The position numbers and the translations under genes are program-made. DNA of 64,000 bases from Spirochaetota bacterium. Lineage in GTDB: Bacteria > Spirochaetota > UBA4802 > JAFGJZ01. Where the stretch lies: the NCBI GenBank assembly GCA_027858855.1, contig JAQIBV010000002.1, positions 62,001 through 126,000 on the forward strand, read 5' to 3'. Under the pieces are notes generated by a model. The model was not told the origin of the DNA and did not search any database. It was given only the letters and a program-made list of their open reading frames with translations. This document shows, one piece after another, positions 1 to 8,764 of the stretch. Position 1 is the stretch's first letter; every line of letters starts with the position of its first letter.

Positions 1-1044
1 ATCCCGCTGTGGATAAACAATTTTGTCTGTCTTTGGCAAATCAGCAACCTCGAATTCTGCCTGCGGTGTATTATCACCTGTTGCAAGGCGCAACCATCCA
101 TCATCATCCCACTTTGCTTTCTGTAAAGACGTTTCACGACCTAAAATACAGCGCTTTTTTTTACCAATCGGTCGGCTGCCCAGATGCACAAGGTACACAT
201 CACCGTTTGCACATTCCACAACATCACCGTGTCCGGCCTTCTGAATAAGAGCATCTGTTCCAGAGGCTGTCAGAACTGGATTATCGGGATGCACCTCATA
301 CGGTCCTTCAATATTTCGCGAACGAGCCATCGTGATCGCATGCTCATAACTGGTGCCGCCTTCTGCAACTACAAGGTAGTAGTATTCATTACGTTTATAA
401 AGATGAGGACCTTCAGTAACACCAAGAACCTTATCAAAAATTCTATGAACGGGTCCAATCAGTTTATTCTGTTTATCATCATACTCCTGTAAAAGAATAC
501 CCTTAAAAAAAGGAAAGTCCTTATTGTTCTTCTCATACTGAGCTAAAAAACTACGGGACGCCTCATCATCACGTATTCCAAAATTCAGGTTTATCAGATA
601 ATTCCAGGCAATCATATCAAGGTACATCACAACATACCACTTACGACCATCATCATCATGAAAAAGTGAAGGATCAAACCCACGACTATCCAGATAAACT
701 GGGTCCGACCAGTCACCTTCAATGGACTCCGAAGTTACCAGATAGTTATGCATGGTTCCTGGCTCTTTTACATTTGTATAACATAGATAGAAAAGTCCGT
801 CACTGTATGTCAAGCAGGGAGCCCATACACCCATCGAATAACCAGACCCCATCATATTTAGTTGAGTATCCCTGCACAGTGGACGGGCAACAAGGTTCCA
901 GTTCACCAGATCCCGTGAATGGTGAATCTGTACTCCAGGGTACCACTCAAAGGTAGATGTGGCAATGTAATAATCATCCCCCACCCTTACAATCGAGGGA
1001 TCAGGGTTAAACCCCCTTAAAATCGGATTCTTAACTTTAATCAT
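1..1044 (-). CDS. GH43 family glycosidase (beta-xylosidase/arabinofuranosidase type), cut off by window edge
   Basis: Reading the reverse strand from an ATG at 1044 gives 348 uninterrupted codons that run off the window, so only the N-terminal part is present. It opens with NPILRGFNPDPSI, the typical start of the GH43 five-bladed propeller. The three acidic positions expected in GH43 are visible: Asp15 in FNPDPS (general base), Asp124 in GFDPSLF (pKa modulator) and Glu211 in TEGPHLYK (general acid). Family members act on beta-1,4-xylo-oligosaccharides or arabinofuranosyl side chains; the exact substrate cannot be read here. There is no signal peptide, so a cytoplasmic enzyme acting on imported oligosaccharides is likely. 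The missing C-terminus probably carries the accessory beta-sandwich domain of the roughly 530-residue relatives. A GAGAGG ribosome binding site precedes the start. Confidence 0.9.
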   Translation of the reverse strand, partial: MIKVKNPILRGFNPDPSIVRVGDDYYIATSTFEWYPGVQIHHSRDLVNWNLVARPLCRDTQLNMMGSGYSMGVWAPCLTYSDGLFYLCYTNVKEPGTMHNYLVTSESIEGDWSDPVYLDSRGFDPSLFHDDDGRKWYVVMYLDMIAWNYLINLNFGIRDDEASRSFLAQYEKNNKDFPFFKGILLQEYDDKQNKLIGPVHRIFDKVLGVTEGPHLYKRNEYYYLVVAEGGTSYEHAITMARSRNIEGPYEVHPDNPVLTASGTDALIQKAGHGDVVECANGDVYLVHLGSRPIGKKKRCILGRETSLQKAKWDDDGWLRLATGDNTPQAEFEVADLPKTDKIVYPQRD

Positions 1045-1074
1045 ACGTTCAACCTCTCTGCTTTTCTGGTAACT

Positions 1075-1103
1075 ACTATACTCAAACAGGCTTTTTACTA
1101 CAA
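1075..1103 (-). promoter_or_regulatory. Possible sigma70-type promoter of the GH43 gene
   Basis: On the reverse strand TTGTAG is followed after 17 nt by TATAGT, about 30 nt upstream of the GH43 start. The -10 is a 5/6 match and the -35 is weak. No clear catabolite operator was recognised. Confidence 0.35.
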
Positions 1104-1190
1104 CAGAATTATAATTACAAAAAAAGATTTGATTAATTATAGACGGTCCTGAAATACTACACAAATATATAGCACTGAATACGAGGCGTA

Positions 1191-3455
1191 ATGAATATAT
1201 CTCAATTTGTCGAATATCTTGAAAACCGTACAGATTTCATGGACCACGTCACAATGTGGATCAAACATGATCCTAAAGAGGGCACGTATCTTCCCTACCC
1301 GGAAACACTTTCTCCAAAACTGATCTCATACTATCAGTCAAAAGGAATTGAACAGCTCTACTCTCATCAACGCCAGGCCTACGATATCATCGAAAAAGGC
1401 AAAGACATCGTTATCGTCACTCCAACTGCTTCCGGTAAAACGCTCTGCTACAATCTGCCTGTTCTTAACCATATTCTCGACAATCCAGAAGCCCGCGCGC
1501 TCTATCTGTTTCCAACCAAAGCGCTCGCACAAGACCAGATGAACGAGATCGTCACAATTAACGAAGCTCTTGGAACATCCATAAAGACCTTCACCTTCGA
1601 CGGCGACACCCCCGGCACCGCCCGCAAGGCCGTCCGTGAAGCCGGCAACATCATTGTCACTAATCCCGACATGCTACACGCAGGAATTCTTCCCCATCAT
1701 ACTATGTGGATCAAGCTCTTCGAAAACCTGCGCTACATCGTCATAGACGAGTTGCACACCTACCGCGGAGTCTTCGGAAGTCACCTGGCCAACCTGCTGC
1801 GACGGCTCAAACGCATCTGTGCATTCTATAACAGCTCTCCACAATTTGTTCTCTGCTCGGCTACGATCAATAATCCAAAAGAACATGCAGAAAAAATGCT
1901 CGAGAAAGAGGTCGTCCTGATTAATACAAGTGGCGCACCACAAAGCGAGCGTCATTATGTAGTCTATAATCCACCGGTAGTCAACAAACAATTGGGTATT
2001 CGCTCCTCCTCGGTAAACGAATCAGCAAAAATAGGAGCCGAAATTTTAAACAACAAAATCCCTCTTATTATTTTCGCACGTAGCCGTATGCGGGTAGAAA
2101 TAATCTCGACCTATCTGAAAGAAAGGTGCAAAGGGGCAACCATAAAGGGCTATCGCGGCGGGTATCTTCCGAATGAACGACGCGCTATCGAACGAGGTTT
2201 ACGTGAAGGTAAAATTGATGGAGTGGTTTCCACTAACGCCTTAGAGCTGGGTATCGACATAGGCATGCTTGATGCAGTTATCTCAACCGGATACCCAGGC
2301 TCCATATCTTCTTTGCATCAACAGTTTGGCCGTGCTGGACGACGCGACAAACCATCACTTGCTATAATGGTCGCGACATCGTCACCGCTTGATCAATATT
2401 TCGCAACAAACCCTCTTTTTCTGCTTCACTCCAATCCGGAAAACGCAGTCATAAACCCGGACAATATTCTGCTTTTAATGGATCATATAAAATGTGCGGC
2501 CTTCGAACTTCCATTCAAGGAAGACGAGGTTTTTGCCAAACATCTAAGCACTACAAAAGAGATGCTCAAATATCTTGAAGAGTCTGATATACTTAAAGAG
2601 GTTAACGGAACCTTTCACTGGATGAACCAAATCTATCCAGCAAATGAAATCAGCCTGCGTAGTGGCGCACAGGAGAATTTTGTTATAATCGACACTACTA
2701 AAAAAAACACCGTTATTGGCGAGGTAGATTATAATTCAGCACCATCACTGATTCATGATGATGCAATCTACATTCATCAGGGGCAACAATACTACATCGA
2801 CAACCTGGACTGGGAACGCCATACCGCCTTTTGTCACCAAACAGATTCTGAGTACTACACCGATGCAAACGTAAAGGTCGATATTCATGTAATTGAAGAA
2901 TTTCAGATGACACAATATTCTAATGCAGCAATCTACAAGGGTGAGTTAAATGTACGCGAAAAGGCCATGATGTTCAAAAAAATCAGGTTCAAAACACATG
3001 AAAATCTTGGATGGGGAAAAATCGATCTTCCAGAACAAGAGATGCACACATCAAGCTGCTGGATAGACTTTGAAGAGGAGTTTCTCTACGAATTCGGCGG
3101 GAAAGAGACCGCAGGACACCTTCTTCATGCACTCGCATATCTCTTTAACAATATTGCGCCAATCTTCACCTTTTGTGATGTTCACGACATTCACACCATG
3201 CAGATGGCTCGCTCAAACCACAGCGGCAAGCCGGCAGTCTTCATATACGACAGTCTCGCCGGAGGATCGGGCATATCCCATCGTGTTTTCGAGATTATTC
3301 CTTTAGTTGCTCAGGCTGCAGCCGAGTCAGTAACTAAATGTGTATGTGAAAACGGCTGCCCGGGCTGTATAGGCCCGATACAGTCCGACACCTCAAATCT
3401 CAAAGAACAGGTAACAAAACTGCTGGCCATTTTCTTCGACGGAAAAGAGCTATAA
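1191..3455 (+). CDS. mrfA: DEAD/DEAH-box DNA helicase with C-terminal DUF1998 Zn-cluster (MrfA/YprA family)
   Basis: A 754-residue superfamily 2 helicase, close to the 749 residues of B. subtilis MrfA. The Walker A stretch TPTASGKT lies near residues 78-85, the Walker B box reads DELH near 185, motif III is SATINNP, and a C-terminal helicase half carries QFGRAGR. The far C-terminus holds the four-cysteine signature CVCENGCPGC of the DUF1998 part, which in MrfA binds zinc. MrfA is a 3'-5' DNA helicase that acts with the nuclease MrfB in excision repair of mitomycin C damage. No mrfB-like exonuclease gene lies next to it here, so its partner is either elsewhere or absent. The gene ends with a 6-bp tail-to-tail overlap with the DUF3015 gene on the other strand. 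Confidence 0.88.
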   Translation: MNISQFVEYLENRTDFMDHVTMWIKHDPKEGTYLPYPETLSPKLISYYQSKGIEQLYSHQRQAYDIIEKGKDIVIVTPTASGKTLCYNLPVLNHILDNPEARALYLFPTKALAQDQMNEIVTINEALGTSIKTFTFDGDTPGTARKAVREAGNIIVTNPDMLHAGILPHHTMWIKLFENLRYIVIDELHTYRGVFGSHLANLLRRLKRICAFYNSSPQFVLCSATINNPKEHAEKMLEKEVVLINTSGAPQSERHYVVYNPPVVNKQLGIRSSSVNESAKIGAEILNNKIPLIIFARSRMRVEIISTYLKERCKGATIKGYRGGYLPNERRAIERGLREGKIDGVVSTNALELGIDIGMLDAVISTGYPGSISSLHQQFGRAGRRDKPSLAIMVATSSPLDQYFATNPLFLLHSNPENAVINPDNILLLMDHIKCAAFELPFKEDEVFAKHLSTTKEMLKYLEESDILKEVNGTFHWMNQIYPANEISLRSGAQENFVIIDTTKKNTVIGEVDYNSAPSLIHDDAIYIHQGQQYYIDNLDWERHTAFCHQTDSEYYTDANVKVDIHVIEEFQMTQYSNAAIYKGELNVREKAMMFKKIRFKTHENLGWGKIDLPEQEMHTSSCWIDFEEEFLYEFGGKETAGHLLHALAYLFNNIAPIFTFCDVHDIHTMQMARSNHSGKPAVFIYDSLAGGSGISHRVFEIIPLVAQAAAESVTKCVCENGCPGCIGPIQSDTSNLKEQVTKLLAIFFDGKEL

Positions 3456-3839
3456 ACTCTCTGAAATCTCAAGTATGGTTTCAGCTGAATACATGGGTAA
3501 CAACTCATCGGTGGGGAAAATTACAGAATAATTCTTTCTCATTCGCTTATAAAAAAGATCCCTCTTCTCGTCTGAAACCATCGCTATATCAGCAACCGAA
3601 CCAAGGTACTCTGTTCCACCACCCGCAGCATCAGAAGCAACATACATTCCATTCTGTTCAATAAACTCACGCATACGTGCCAGCTGCGCACTTCGTGCCG
3701 CAATGTTATTCGTAAACACAGAAGCAGCAGTCAACCCGGTCGAAGACAGAGTGGCCAGCACTGTAATAAGCCCGAACGATTCAGCAAATGCCGTAGTAGT
3801 TATCAATAAAGTTGTAATGAAACACAATATCTTCTTCAT
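3450..3839 (-). CDS. Exported DUF3015-family protein
   Basis: A 129-residue protein with a clear signal peptide (MKKILCFITTLLITTTAFA, cleavage after AFA). The rest follows the pattern of DUF3015 proteins: a serine/threonine-rich stretch, then a helix with REFIEQNG, a GGGTEYL segment and a C-terminal FPTDELLP. DUF3015 proteins are small periplasmic or surface-associated proteins of unknown function. A strong GAGGAG Shine-Dalgarno sits just upstream of the ATG. The assignment is from remembered family pattern, not a search. No catalytic motif is visible. Confidence 0.7.
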   Translation of the reverse strand: MKKILCFITTLLITTTAFAESFGLITVLATLSSTGLTAASVFTNNIAARSAQLARMREFIEQNGMYVASDAAGGGTEYLGSVADIAMVSDEKRDLFYKRMRKNYSVIFPTDELLPMYSAETILEISESL

Positions 3840-3908
3840 AAAATCTCCTCACAACAAGTATTCAATCGTCAGAGAACAGTTCAACGATTATTCTGAATAC
3901 TAATTCAA

Positions 3909-5543
3909 TTATATCGTAAGCCTCTCGTGACCATGATAAAGTGAATCGCGTAAAGCACGAATATCATCACTCTCGATGTAATCGTCAAATCTCATAATAC
4001 GATCAATATAACCAAGCGGACCAAGCTCAATAATACGATTAGCAATTGAATCAATAAACTGATGATCATGAGATGAAAAAAGAATAGCTTCCGAAAAGGC
4101 AATCAGGCCATTGTTTAAAGCAGTAATCGCCTCAAGGTCCAGATGATTCGTTGGTTCGTCCAGCACAAGCGCGTTTGCACCGCTAAGCATCATTTTAGAC
4201 AGCATACAACGCACCTTTTCTCCGCCCGAAAGTACTGAAACTTTTTTTAATGCGTCTTCGCCCGAAAAAAGCATACGCCCTAAAAATCCGCGTACAAAAT
4301 TTTCATCTTTCTCTTTGGAATACTGACGAAGCCAATTAATAAGATCAAGGTCTCCCGCGAAAGACTCTGCATGTTCCTTCGGAAAGTATGAAGTCGTTAT
4401 AGTTTCGCCCCACTTTATTGTTCCGGAATCGGGTTCAGTTTTACCACAAAGCATATCAAACAGAACACTTTTTGCAATATTATTCTGCCCTACAAAGGCG
4501 ATCTTGTCATTCGGACTGATAACCAGATCAAAATCTTTTATTACCTCAACACCATCTACGCTTTTGCACAAACCCTCAACCTCGAGTATAACCTTTCCAC
4601 ATTCACGTTCCGGCTTAAAGGCAACCCATGGGAAACGACGTGAAGTCACCGGAATATTTTCAAGGGTCAAAGAATCAAGCATCTTCTTACGCGAAGTTGC
4701 CTGGCGAGCCTTTGAGGCGTTCGAACTGAATCTCTCAATAAAAGCCTGAAGCTCTTTGATTTTATCCTCTTTCTTTCGATTTTCATCTTTTTTCTGACGC
4801 ATAGAGAGCTGACTTGCCTCGGCCCAGAAATCATAGTTACCGGCAAAAAGCTGTATCTTCTGAAAGTCGATATCGGCAATGTGTGTACATACTCTATTCA
4901 TAAAATGGCGATCGTGAGAAACAACAATTACTGTATTATCAAAGTTATATAAAAAATTCTCAAGCCAGGTAATGGACTCCAGGTCAAGATTGTTTGTAGG
5001 CTCATCAAGAAGCAGAATATCAGGATTTCCAAACAGAGCCTGTGCAAGAAGAACCCTCACCTTCTCTCCGCCCTCCAGCTCCTTCATCTTTTTCTGATGT
5101 AATTCATCCATTATACCCAAACCCGACAAAAGAATGGCGGCATTCGATTCGGACTCATAACCACCCATTTCACCAAATATTTCCTCAAGTTCCGCAGCAC
5201 GAATACCATCGGCCTCGCTAAATTCGCTTTTAGCATAAAGCGTATTGCGTTCCTTATAAATCTCATAAAGTTTTGTGAAACCCATAAAAACAGTATCAAG
5301 AACGGTGTGTTCTTCAAATGCAAACTGATCCTGCTTTAACATGGCTATCCGCTCATCAGGTCCATGCGATATAGTTCCGTTATCGGCCTTTATTTCACCA
5401 GAAAGAATTTTCAGAAATGTTGATTTACCAGCACCGTTTGCACCGATAAGGCCATAACAAAAACCGGGAGTAAACTTAAGACTTACATTTTTAAAAAGCG
5501 GCTGTTTGTTGAACGCGAGAGATACATCTGTAACTTGTAACAT
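3909..5543 (-). CDS. ykpA: ABC-F family ATPase, YkpA/YbiT type
   Basis: A 544-residue soluble protein with two ABC ATPase domains and no membrane segments, the ABC-F layout of ribosome-associated translation factors. The first domain has GANGAGKST (residues 34-42), the signature LEGGEKVRV and the Walker B/D-loop LLLDEPTNNLDLES. The charged linker with FSSNASKARQATSRKK follows near residues 270-290. The second domain has LSGGEKVRC and LVLDEPTNHLDLEA, but its P-loop is GQNNIAKS (about residues 352-359) and lacks two of the normal glycines. As I remember B. subtilis YkpA, it is also degenerate at this position (GRNELAVT), so this looks like a subfamily trait rather than damage. Likely role: ATP-dependent modulation of the ribosomal E site. 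It stands alone with its own upstream gap. Confidence 0.9.
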   Translation of the reverse strand: MLQVTDVSLAFNKQPLFKNVSLKFTPGFCYGLIGANGAGKSTFLKILSGEIKADNGTISHGPDERIAMLKQDQFAFEEHTVLDTVFMGFTKLYEIYKERNTLYAKSEFSEADGIRAAELEEIFGEMGGYESESNAAILLSGLGIMDELHQKKMKELEGGEKVRVLLAQALFGNPDILLLDEPTNNLDLESITWLENFLYNFDNTVIVVSHDRHFMNRVCTHIADIDFQKIQLFAGNYDFWAEASQLSMRQKKDENRKKEDKIKELQAFIERFSSNASKARQATSRKKMLDSLTLENIPVTSRRFPWVAFKPERECGKVILEVEGLCKSVDGVEVIKDFDLVISPNDKIAFVGQNNIAKSVLFDMLCGKTEPDSGTIKWGETITTSYFPKEHAESFAGDLDLINWLRQYSKEKDENFVRGFLGRMLFSGEDALKKVSVLSGGEKVRCMLSKMMLSGANALVLDEPTNHLDLEAITALNNGLIAFSEAILFSSHDHQFIDSIANRIIELGPLGYIDRIMRFDDYIESDDIRALRDSLYHGHERLTI

Positions 5544-5907
5544 AATTCACCTTATATAAAAAAGATTATGGGAAATATACAAAAGGAGTTAAGCCAAACA
5601 TAAGGCAACTTCCAAAAACCATATTAGATCAACAACCCTCTAATCAGGATTTTTGGATGTTGCCTGATCAAAAATCTCCTTAAAATATATCAGCCCATTT
5701 TATGCCACTACATCACGGCAGGTACTACGGTCAAGCCCTTCATTACCTTTTTTATAAATGGAACCTCCAATTTTCTCTTGACACCCTCCCCACCCCCTTT
5801 TCAATCAAAAAAAACAGGGGTTTCATCACAACTGTTTTCATCTGGGTAAATCAAAGGCTTATCCGATGAGCTATTCAAATGAAGCCCCGTATATTATGGA
5901 GATATAA
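5544..5907. other. 364-bp intergenic region between divergent ykpA and pfp
   Basis: No coding signal was found. It holds the inverted repeat listed separately at 5603-5665, a C-rich/A-rich tract around 5775-5820 and the leader of pfp. The pfp start follows a TATGGAGATATAA Shine-Dalgarno region. A TTGACA at about 5777 has no acceptable -10 at the right distance, so I call no promoter. Confidence 0.6.
5603..5665. repeat. Imperfect inverted repeat, about 18-nt arms
   Basis: AGGCAACTTCCAAAAACC on the plus strand is mirrored after 26 nt by GGATTTTTGGATGTTGCCT; the arms differ by one mismatch and one extra base. The arm resembles the GGAACTTCCGAAAAATT module found in other intergenic spaces of this window and may be a diverged copy. 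It could also fold as an RNA hairpin. Confidence 0.6.
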
Positions 5908-7608
5908 ATGAGCAAAATAACAGATCTTCTTATTGGCATGGAGAAGCATAAATCTATTTTCGAAAACGAAATTCGTTCGCTTCCTATTCCAACCTGTTCT
6001 GATTTCGGATCACCAGAAAAACCGGAACCAATAGAATTCACTGCAACCGATGAAAAACTTGAATCAAAAGACAGCGCCGCGGTAAAAGAAGCATTCGCAA
6101 ACTCTTTCGAACAAGAGGTTCTAAAAGCTGCTGGAACAAATAAAGCGCCTCTTTCAGGCAAACAGGTCGCTGTTTTGTTTTCGGGCGGGCCAGCAGCCGG
6201 TGGTCACAATGTTGTATATGGTCTTAAAAAAATTCTTGGCAATTCAAACACACTCTTCGGTGTCAAGGCAGGCCCCAAAGGCTTGATCCAAGGTAACCTC
6301 TTCGAAATAACCGACCAGAACATCGCACCAATTATAAACACCGGTGGTTTCGATTTTTTAGGAAGCGACCGTACAAAGATAAAAACCGACGAGCAATTTC
6401 AAAGTGTTAAAAACACCTGTGTTAACAACAAACTTGATGCCATTGTCGTTATCGGCGGTGACGACTCAAACACCAATGCGGCAATCCTTGCCGAATACCT
6501 CTCAAAAGATGTAAAGAGTGACGGATCAGGAGTACAGGTTATTGGTGTACCGAAAACCATTGACGGAGATCTTCAGATAGGCGATATTCTGCCAATCTCT
6601 TTCGGCTTCGACACAGCTACAAAAATATATGCCGAGATGGTAGGCAATATTCTTCAGGACACACCATCGTCACGCAAATACTGGCACTTTATAAAAGTTA
6701 TGGGGCGATCAGCTTCCCATGTTGCTCTCGAGGTCGCTCTACAAACAAAACCTGCTGTCACTCTTATCTCTGAAGAGGTTGCAGAGAACTCAATATCACT
6801 TGCTCAAATTGTAGATCATATTGCAAACGCCGTTGTTAACCGTTCAAAAAAAGGAATCAATTACGGGGTCGTTCTTATTCCTGAAGGAGTCATCGAGTTT
6901 ATTCCTGAAATGAACTCGCTCATCGCCGAGCTTAACGACAAGGTCGCTGAATTTAACTCTGAACTTTCTGTAAAGAATAACGAAGAGAAACGCAACTTCA
7001 TCTACACTAAGCTCACTCCGGTTCATGCGCAGCTTATGAGTTCACTACCAGACTATCTCGAAGACATGCTTCTGGCCGATCGCGACAGCCACGGGAATCT
7101 TCAGGTTTCACTTATCCCGACAGAGCGCATGCTTATCGACATGGTAACGATCAGAATCAAGGAGCTTGATGCTTCAGTGCCATTCGCAACACTCAACCAC
7201 TTCTTCGGATACGAAGGTCGTTGCGGCGCGCCGACACTGTTTGACGCAGCCTACTGCTACAACCTGGGTCTTACAGCTGGCTCACTGATTCTTGCAGGCA
7301 AAACCGGCTACATGGCAAGCGTTGCCGATCTTAATGGCGGGGGGCAACCTCTTGGCATTCCGCTTCCAGGTCTGTTAAACATTGAACGTCGCCAGGGTAA
7401 GGATGAATTTGTTATTGAAAAGGCTCTTGCCGACACAAAATCACCAGCAATGAAATTTTTCACATCACGTCGTGATGTCTGGGCTCAGGAAGACTGTTTT
7501 GCATCCCCGGGACCACGGCAATTATGGGGGCCGGCTTCACGTCAGATTCCAATGACTGTAGCTCTAAACCGCAACTACAACTCACTCGACTTTAACATCG
7601 GAAAATAA
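5908..7608 (+). CDS. pfp: Pyrophosphate-dependent 6-phosphofructokinase (long form)
   Basis: Catalyses reversible phosphorylation of fructose 6-phosphate to fructose 1,6-bisphosphate with pyrophosphate in place of ATP. At 566 residues it matches the long plant-beta/spirochaete type of PFP. GGDDS at residues 183-187 has an aspartate where ATP-dependent enzymes have glycine, the known determinant of PPi use. PKTIDGDL at 215-222 holds the catalytic Thr-Ile-Asp, and KVMGRSASH near 263-271 is the fructose-6-phosphate loop. A long insertion near residues 330-380 is typical of the long form. The gene stands alone and is followed at once by a strong terminator. PPi use suggests energy-saving, reversible glycolysis in a fermentative cell, which is inference. 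Confidence 0.95.
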   Translation: MSKITDLLIGMEKHKSIFENEIRSLPIPTCSDFGSPEKPEPIEFTATDEKLESKDSAAVKEAFANSFEQEVLKAAGTNKAPLSGKQVAVLFSGGPAAGGHNVVYGLKKILGNSNTLFGVKAGPKGLIQGNLFEITDQNIAPIINTGGFDFLGSDRTKIKTDEQFQSVKNTCVNNKLDAIVVIGGDDSNTNAAILAEYLSKDVKSDGSGVQVIGVPKTIDGDLQIGDILPISFGFDTATKIYAEMVGNILQDTPSSRKYWHFIKVMGRSASHVALEVALQTKPAVTLISEEVAENSISLAQIVDHIANAVVNRSKKGINYGVVLIPEGVIEFIPEMNSLIAELNDKVAEFNSELSVKNNEEKRNFIYTKLTPVHAQLMSSLPDYLEDMLLADRDSHGNLQVSLIPTERMLIDMVTIRIKELDASVPFATLNHFFGYEGRCGAPTLFDAAYCYNLGLTAGSLILAGKTGYMASVADLNGGGQPLGIPLPGLLNIERRQGKDEFVIEKALADTKSPAMKFFTSRRDVWAQEDCFASPGPRQLWGPASRQIPMTVALNRNYNSLDFNIGK

Positions 7609-7620
7609 AATTCTCAGAAA

Positions 7621-7659
7621 AACAGACCATACATCAAGGTATGGTCTGTTTTTTATTTT
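7621..7659 (+). terminator. Rho-independent terminator of pfp
   Basis: AACAGACCATAC and GTATGGTCTGTT form a perfect 12-bp stem with a 6-nt loop (ATCAAG), followed by TTTTATTTT. It starts 12 bp after the pfp stop. The T-tract overlaps the stop codon of the reverse-strand pseudogene. Confidence 0.92.
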
Positions 7660-8062
7660 ACAAAAATCTCACGCGTTGAATTCGTTCACTGTCTCCTGCT
7701 ATGATAATGTAATCATCAGACATAAAATTATAATCTGCGTCAGGCATCTTTTTTCGCTTTTTCTTCGAATCACTTTTATAAACCACAAGTATTAATATTC
7801 CATATTTCTGTTGAACATCCAACTGCTTGATACTTTTACCAACAAAGGCCGGAGGAACATGTATCTGGGCTATTGAGTAATTTCCATCACCTGCATCCCC
7901 TCCTCATCATTACCGCTTATTATATCGGCAAACGATCCTGTTAGCTCCATGCTGCGAACTTTGGTATTGTACAGATCCAGTACGTCTTTACGCCAGACTA
8001 TTCCCAGCAAACGCGACCGGTCATTTCATCGAGTTCGACAAAAAACATTTGCAATAAGACCA
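7658..8062 (-). pseudogene. Remnant of a CBS + RCK_C (TrkA-C) domain protein, 5'-truncated and frameshifted
   Basis: The reverse strand encodes a recognisable RCK_C/TrkA-C domain ending at the TAA at 7658-7660: YSIAQIHVPPAFVGKSIKQL, then KYGILILVVYK and YIIIAGDSERIQ. Just upstream, in another frame, lies the tail of a CBS domain (LLGIVWRKDVLDLYNTK). That frame meets a stop at 7870-7872. Still further upstream FFVELDEMT is in a third frame, which stops at 7998-8000. At least two frameshifts are therefore needed to join the parts, and nothing N-terminal remains before fetA. CBS-pair plus RCK_C tails occur on ClC-type chloride channels and other transporters, so the parent was probably a regulated ion transporter. 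Sequencing error could explain a frameshift but not the missing N-terminus. Confidence 0.75.
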
Positions 8063-8105
8063 GGAACAAGAAAAATCGCATCTGTGAGCAGAGAGCTCTA
8101 CAAAC

Positions 8106-8134
8106 AGGCTAAAGCCTCATAGGCTAAAGCCTCA
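8106..8134. repeat. Two tandem copies of a 15-bp unit
   Basis: AGGCTAAAGCCTCAT is repeated head to tail; the second copy lacks the final T. The core AGGCTAAAGCCT is nearly palindromic. It lies directly upstream of the fetA ribosome binding site (TTTAGGAGAATAG), where it could be an operator or a slippage duplication. Confidence 0.7.
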
Positions 8135-8148
8135 CTTTAGGAGAATAG

Positions 8149-8763
8149 ATGATCAAGTTCGATTCTGTTTCAATAACTCTGGACGGGGCTCAACTCTTTC
8201 ACGATTTCAATTATACGGTTCCTATAAGTAAAACCCTGCTTATTAACGGTAAATCCGGCAGCGGAAAGAGCACTCTTTTGCGAATGATTCTAGGTTTCGA
8301 AAACAGATACACAGGTCAAATCGTCTTTAATGGTATTCCTGTTTCTGCTGAAACCGTACACAAGGTTCGTAGCAACTGTTCATACGTCAGCCAGGACGTA
8401 GACCTTCCCGATGGCACTGTTCAAAATGTTATTGATACAATTTTCAGCCTTAAGGCAAATCAACACATGCAGCCTGACAAATCTCTGCTGCATGCAATGA
8501 TCGAAAAGCTGCAACTGCCCCACGACCTTCTAAATAAAGAGACCTCACAGCTATCAGGCGGGGAGCGTCAAAGAACAGGAATTGTTATAGCCTTTCTGCT
8601 CAAGCGACCAGTTCTGTTACTGGACGAACCAACTTCAGGTGTAGAGGCCGCAATGAAACAGACTCTTGTTTCAACCATAACAGAAAGTGGTAAAACCGCA
8701 GTCGTTGTATCACACGATCCCGAATGGCAGAACTCTACAAACATTCAAATTCTGGAGCTTTAA
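8149..8763 (+). CDS. fetA: ABC transporter ATP-binding protein, FetA/YbbL type
   Basis: A short 204-residue ABC ATPase. Walker A is GKSGSGKST (34-42), the Q-loop region reads CSYVSQDV, the signature is LSGGERQRTG, Walker B is LLLDEPTSG and the switch histidine lies in VVVSHD. A compact ATPase placed 1 bp before a UPF0014 permease is the FetAB arrangement; in E. coli FetAB is linked to iron export and resistance to oxidative stress. Substrate here is inferred from that pairing only. Good Shine-Dalgarno (AGGAGA) at the ATG. Confidence 0.85.
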   Translation: MIKFDSVSITLDGAQLFHDFNYTVPISKTLLINGKSGSGKSTLLRMILGFENRYTGQIVFNGIPVSAETVHKVRSNCSYVSQDVDLPDGTVQNVIDTIFSLKANQHMQPDKSLLHAMIEKLQLPHDLLNKETSQLSGGERQRTGIVIAFLLKRPVLLLDEPTSGVEAAMKQTLVSTITESGKTAVVVSHDPEWQNSTNIQILEL

Positions 8764-8764
8764 T

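Noticed and set aside
9-956. Short plus-strand frames in the first kilobase
   Set aside because: All are shadows of the GH43 gene on the reverse strand, which has catalytic motifs over its whole visible length.
5777-5820. TTGACA as the pfp -35 box
   Set aside because: No acceptable -10 occurs 15-19 nt downstream; the region there is C-rich then A-rich.
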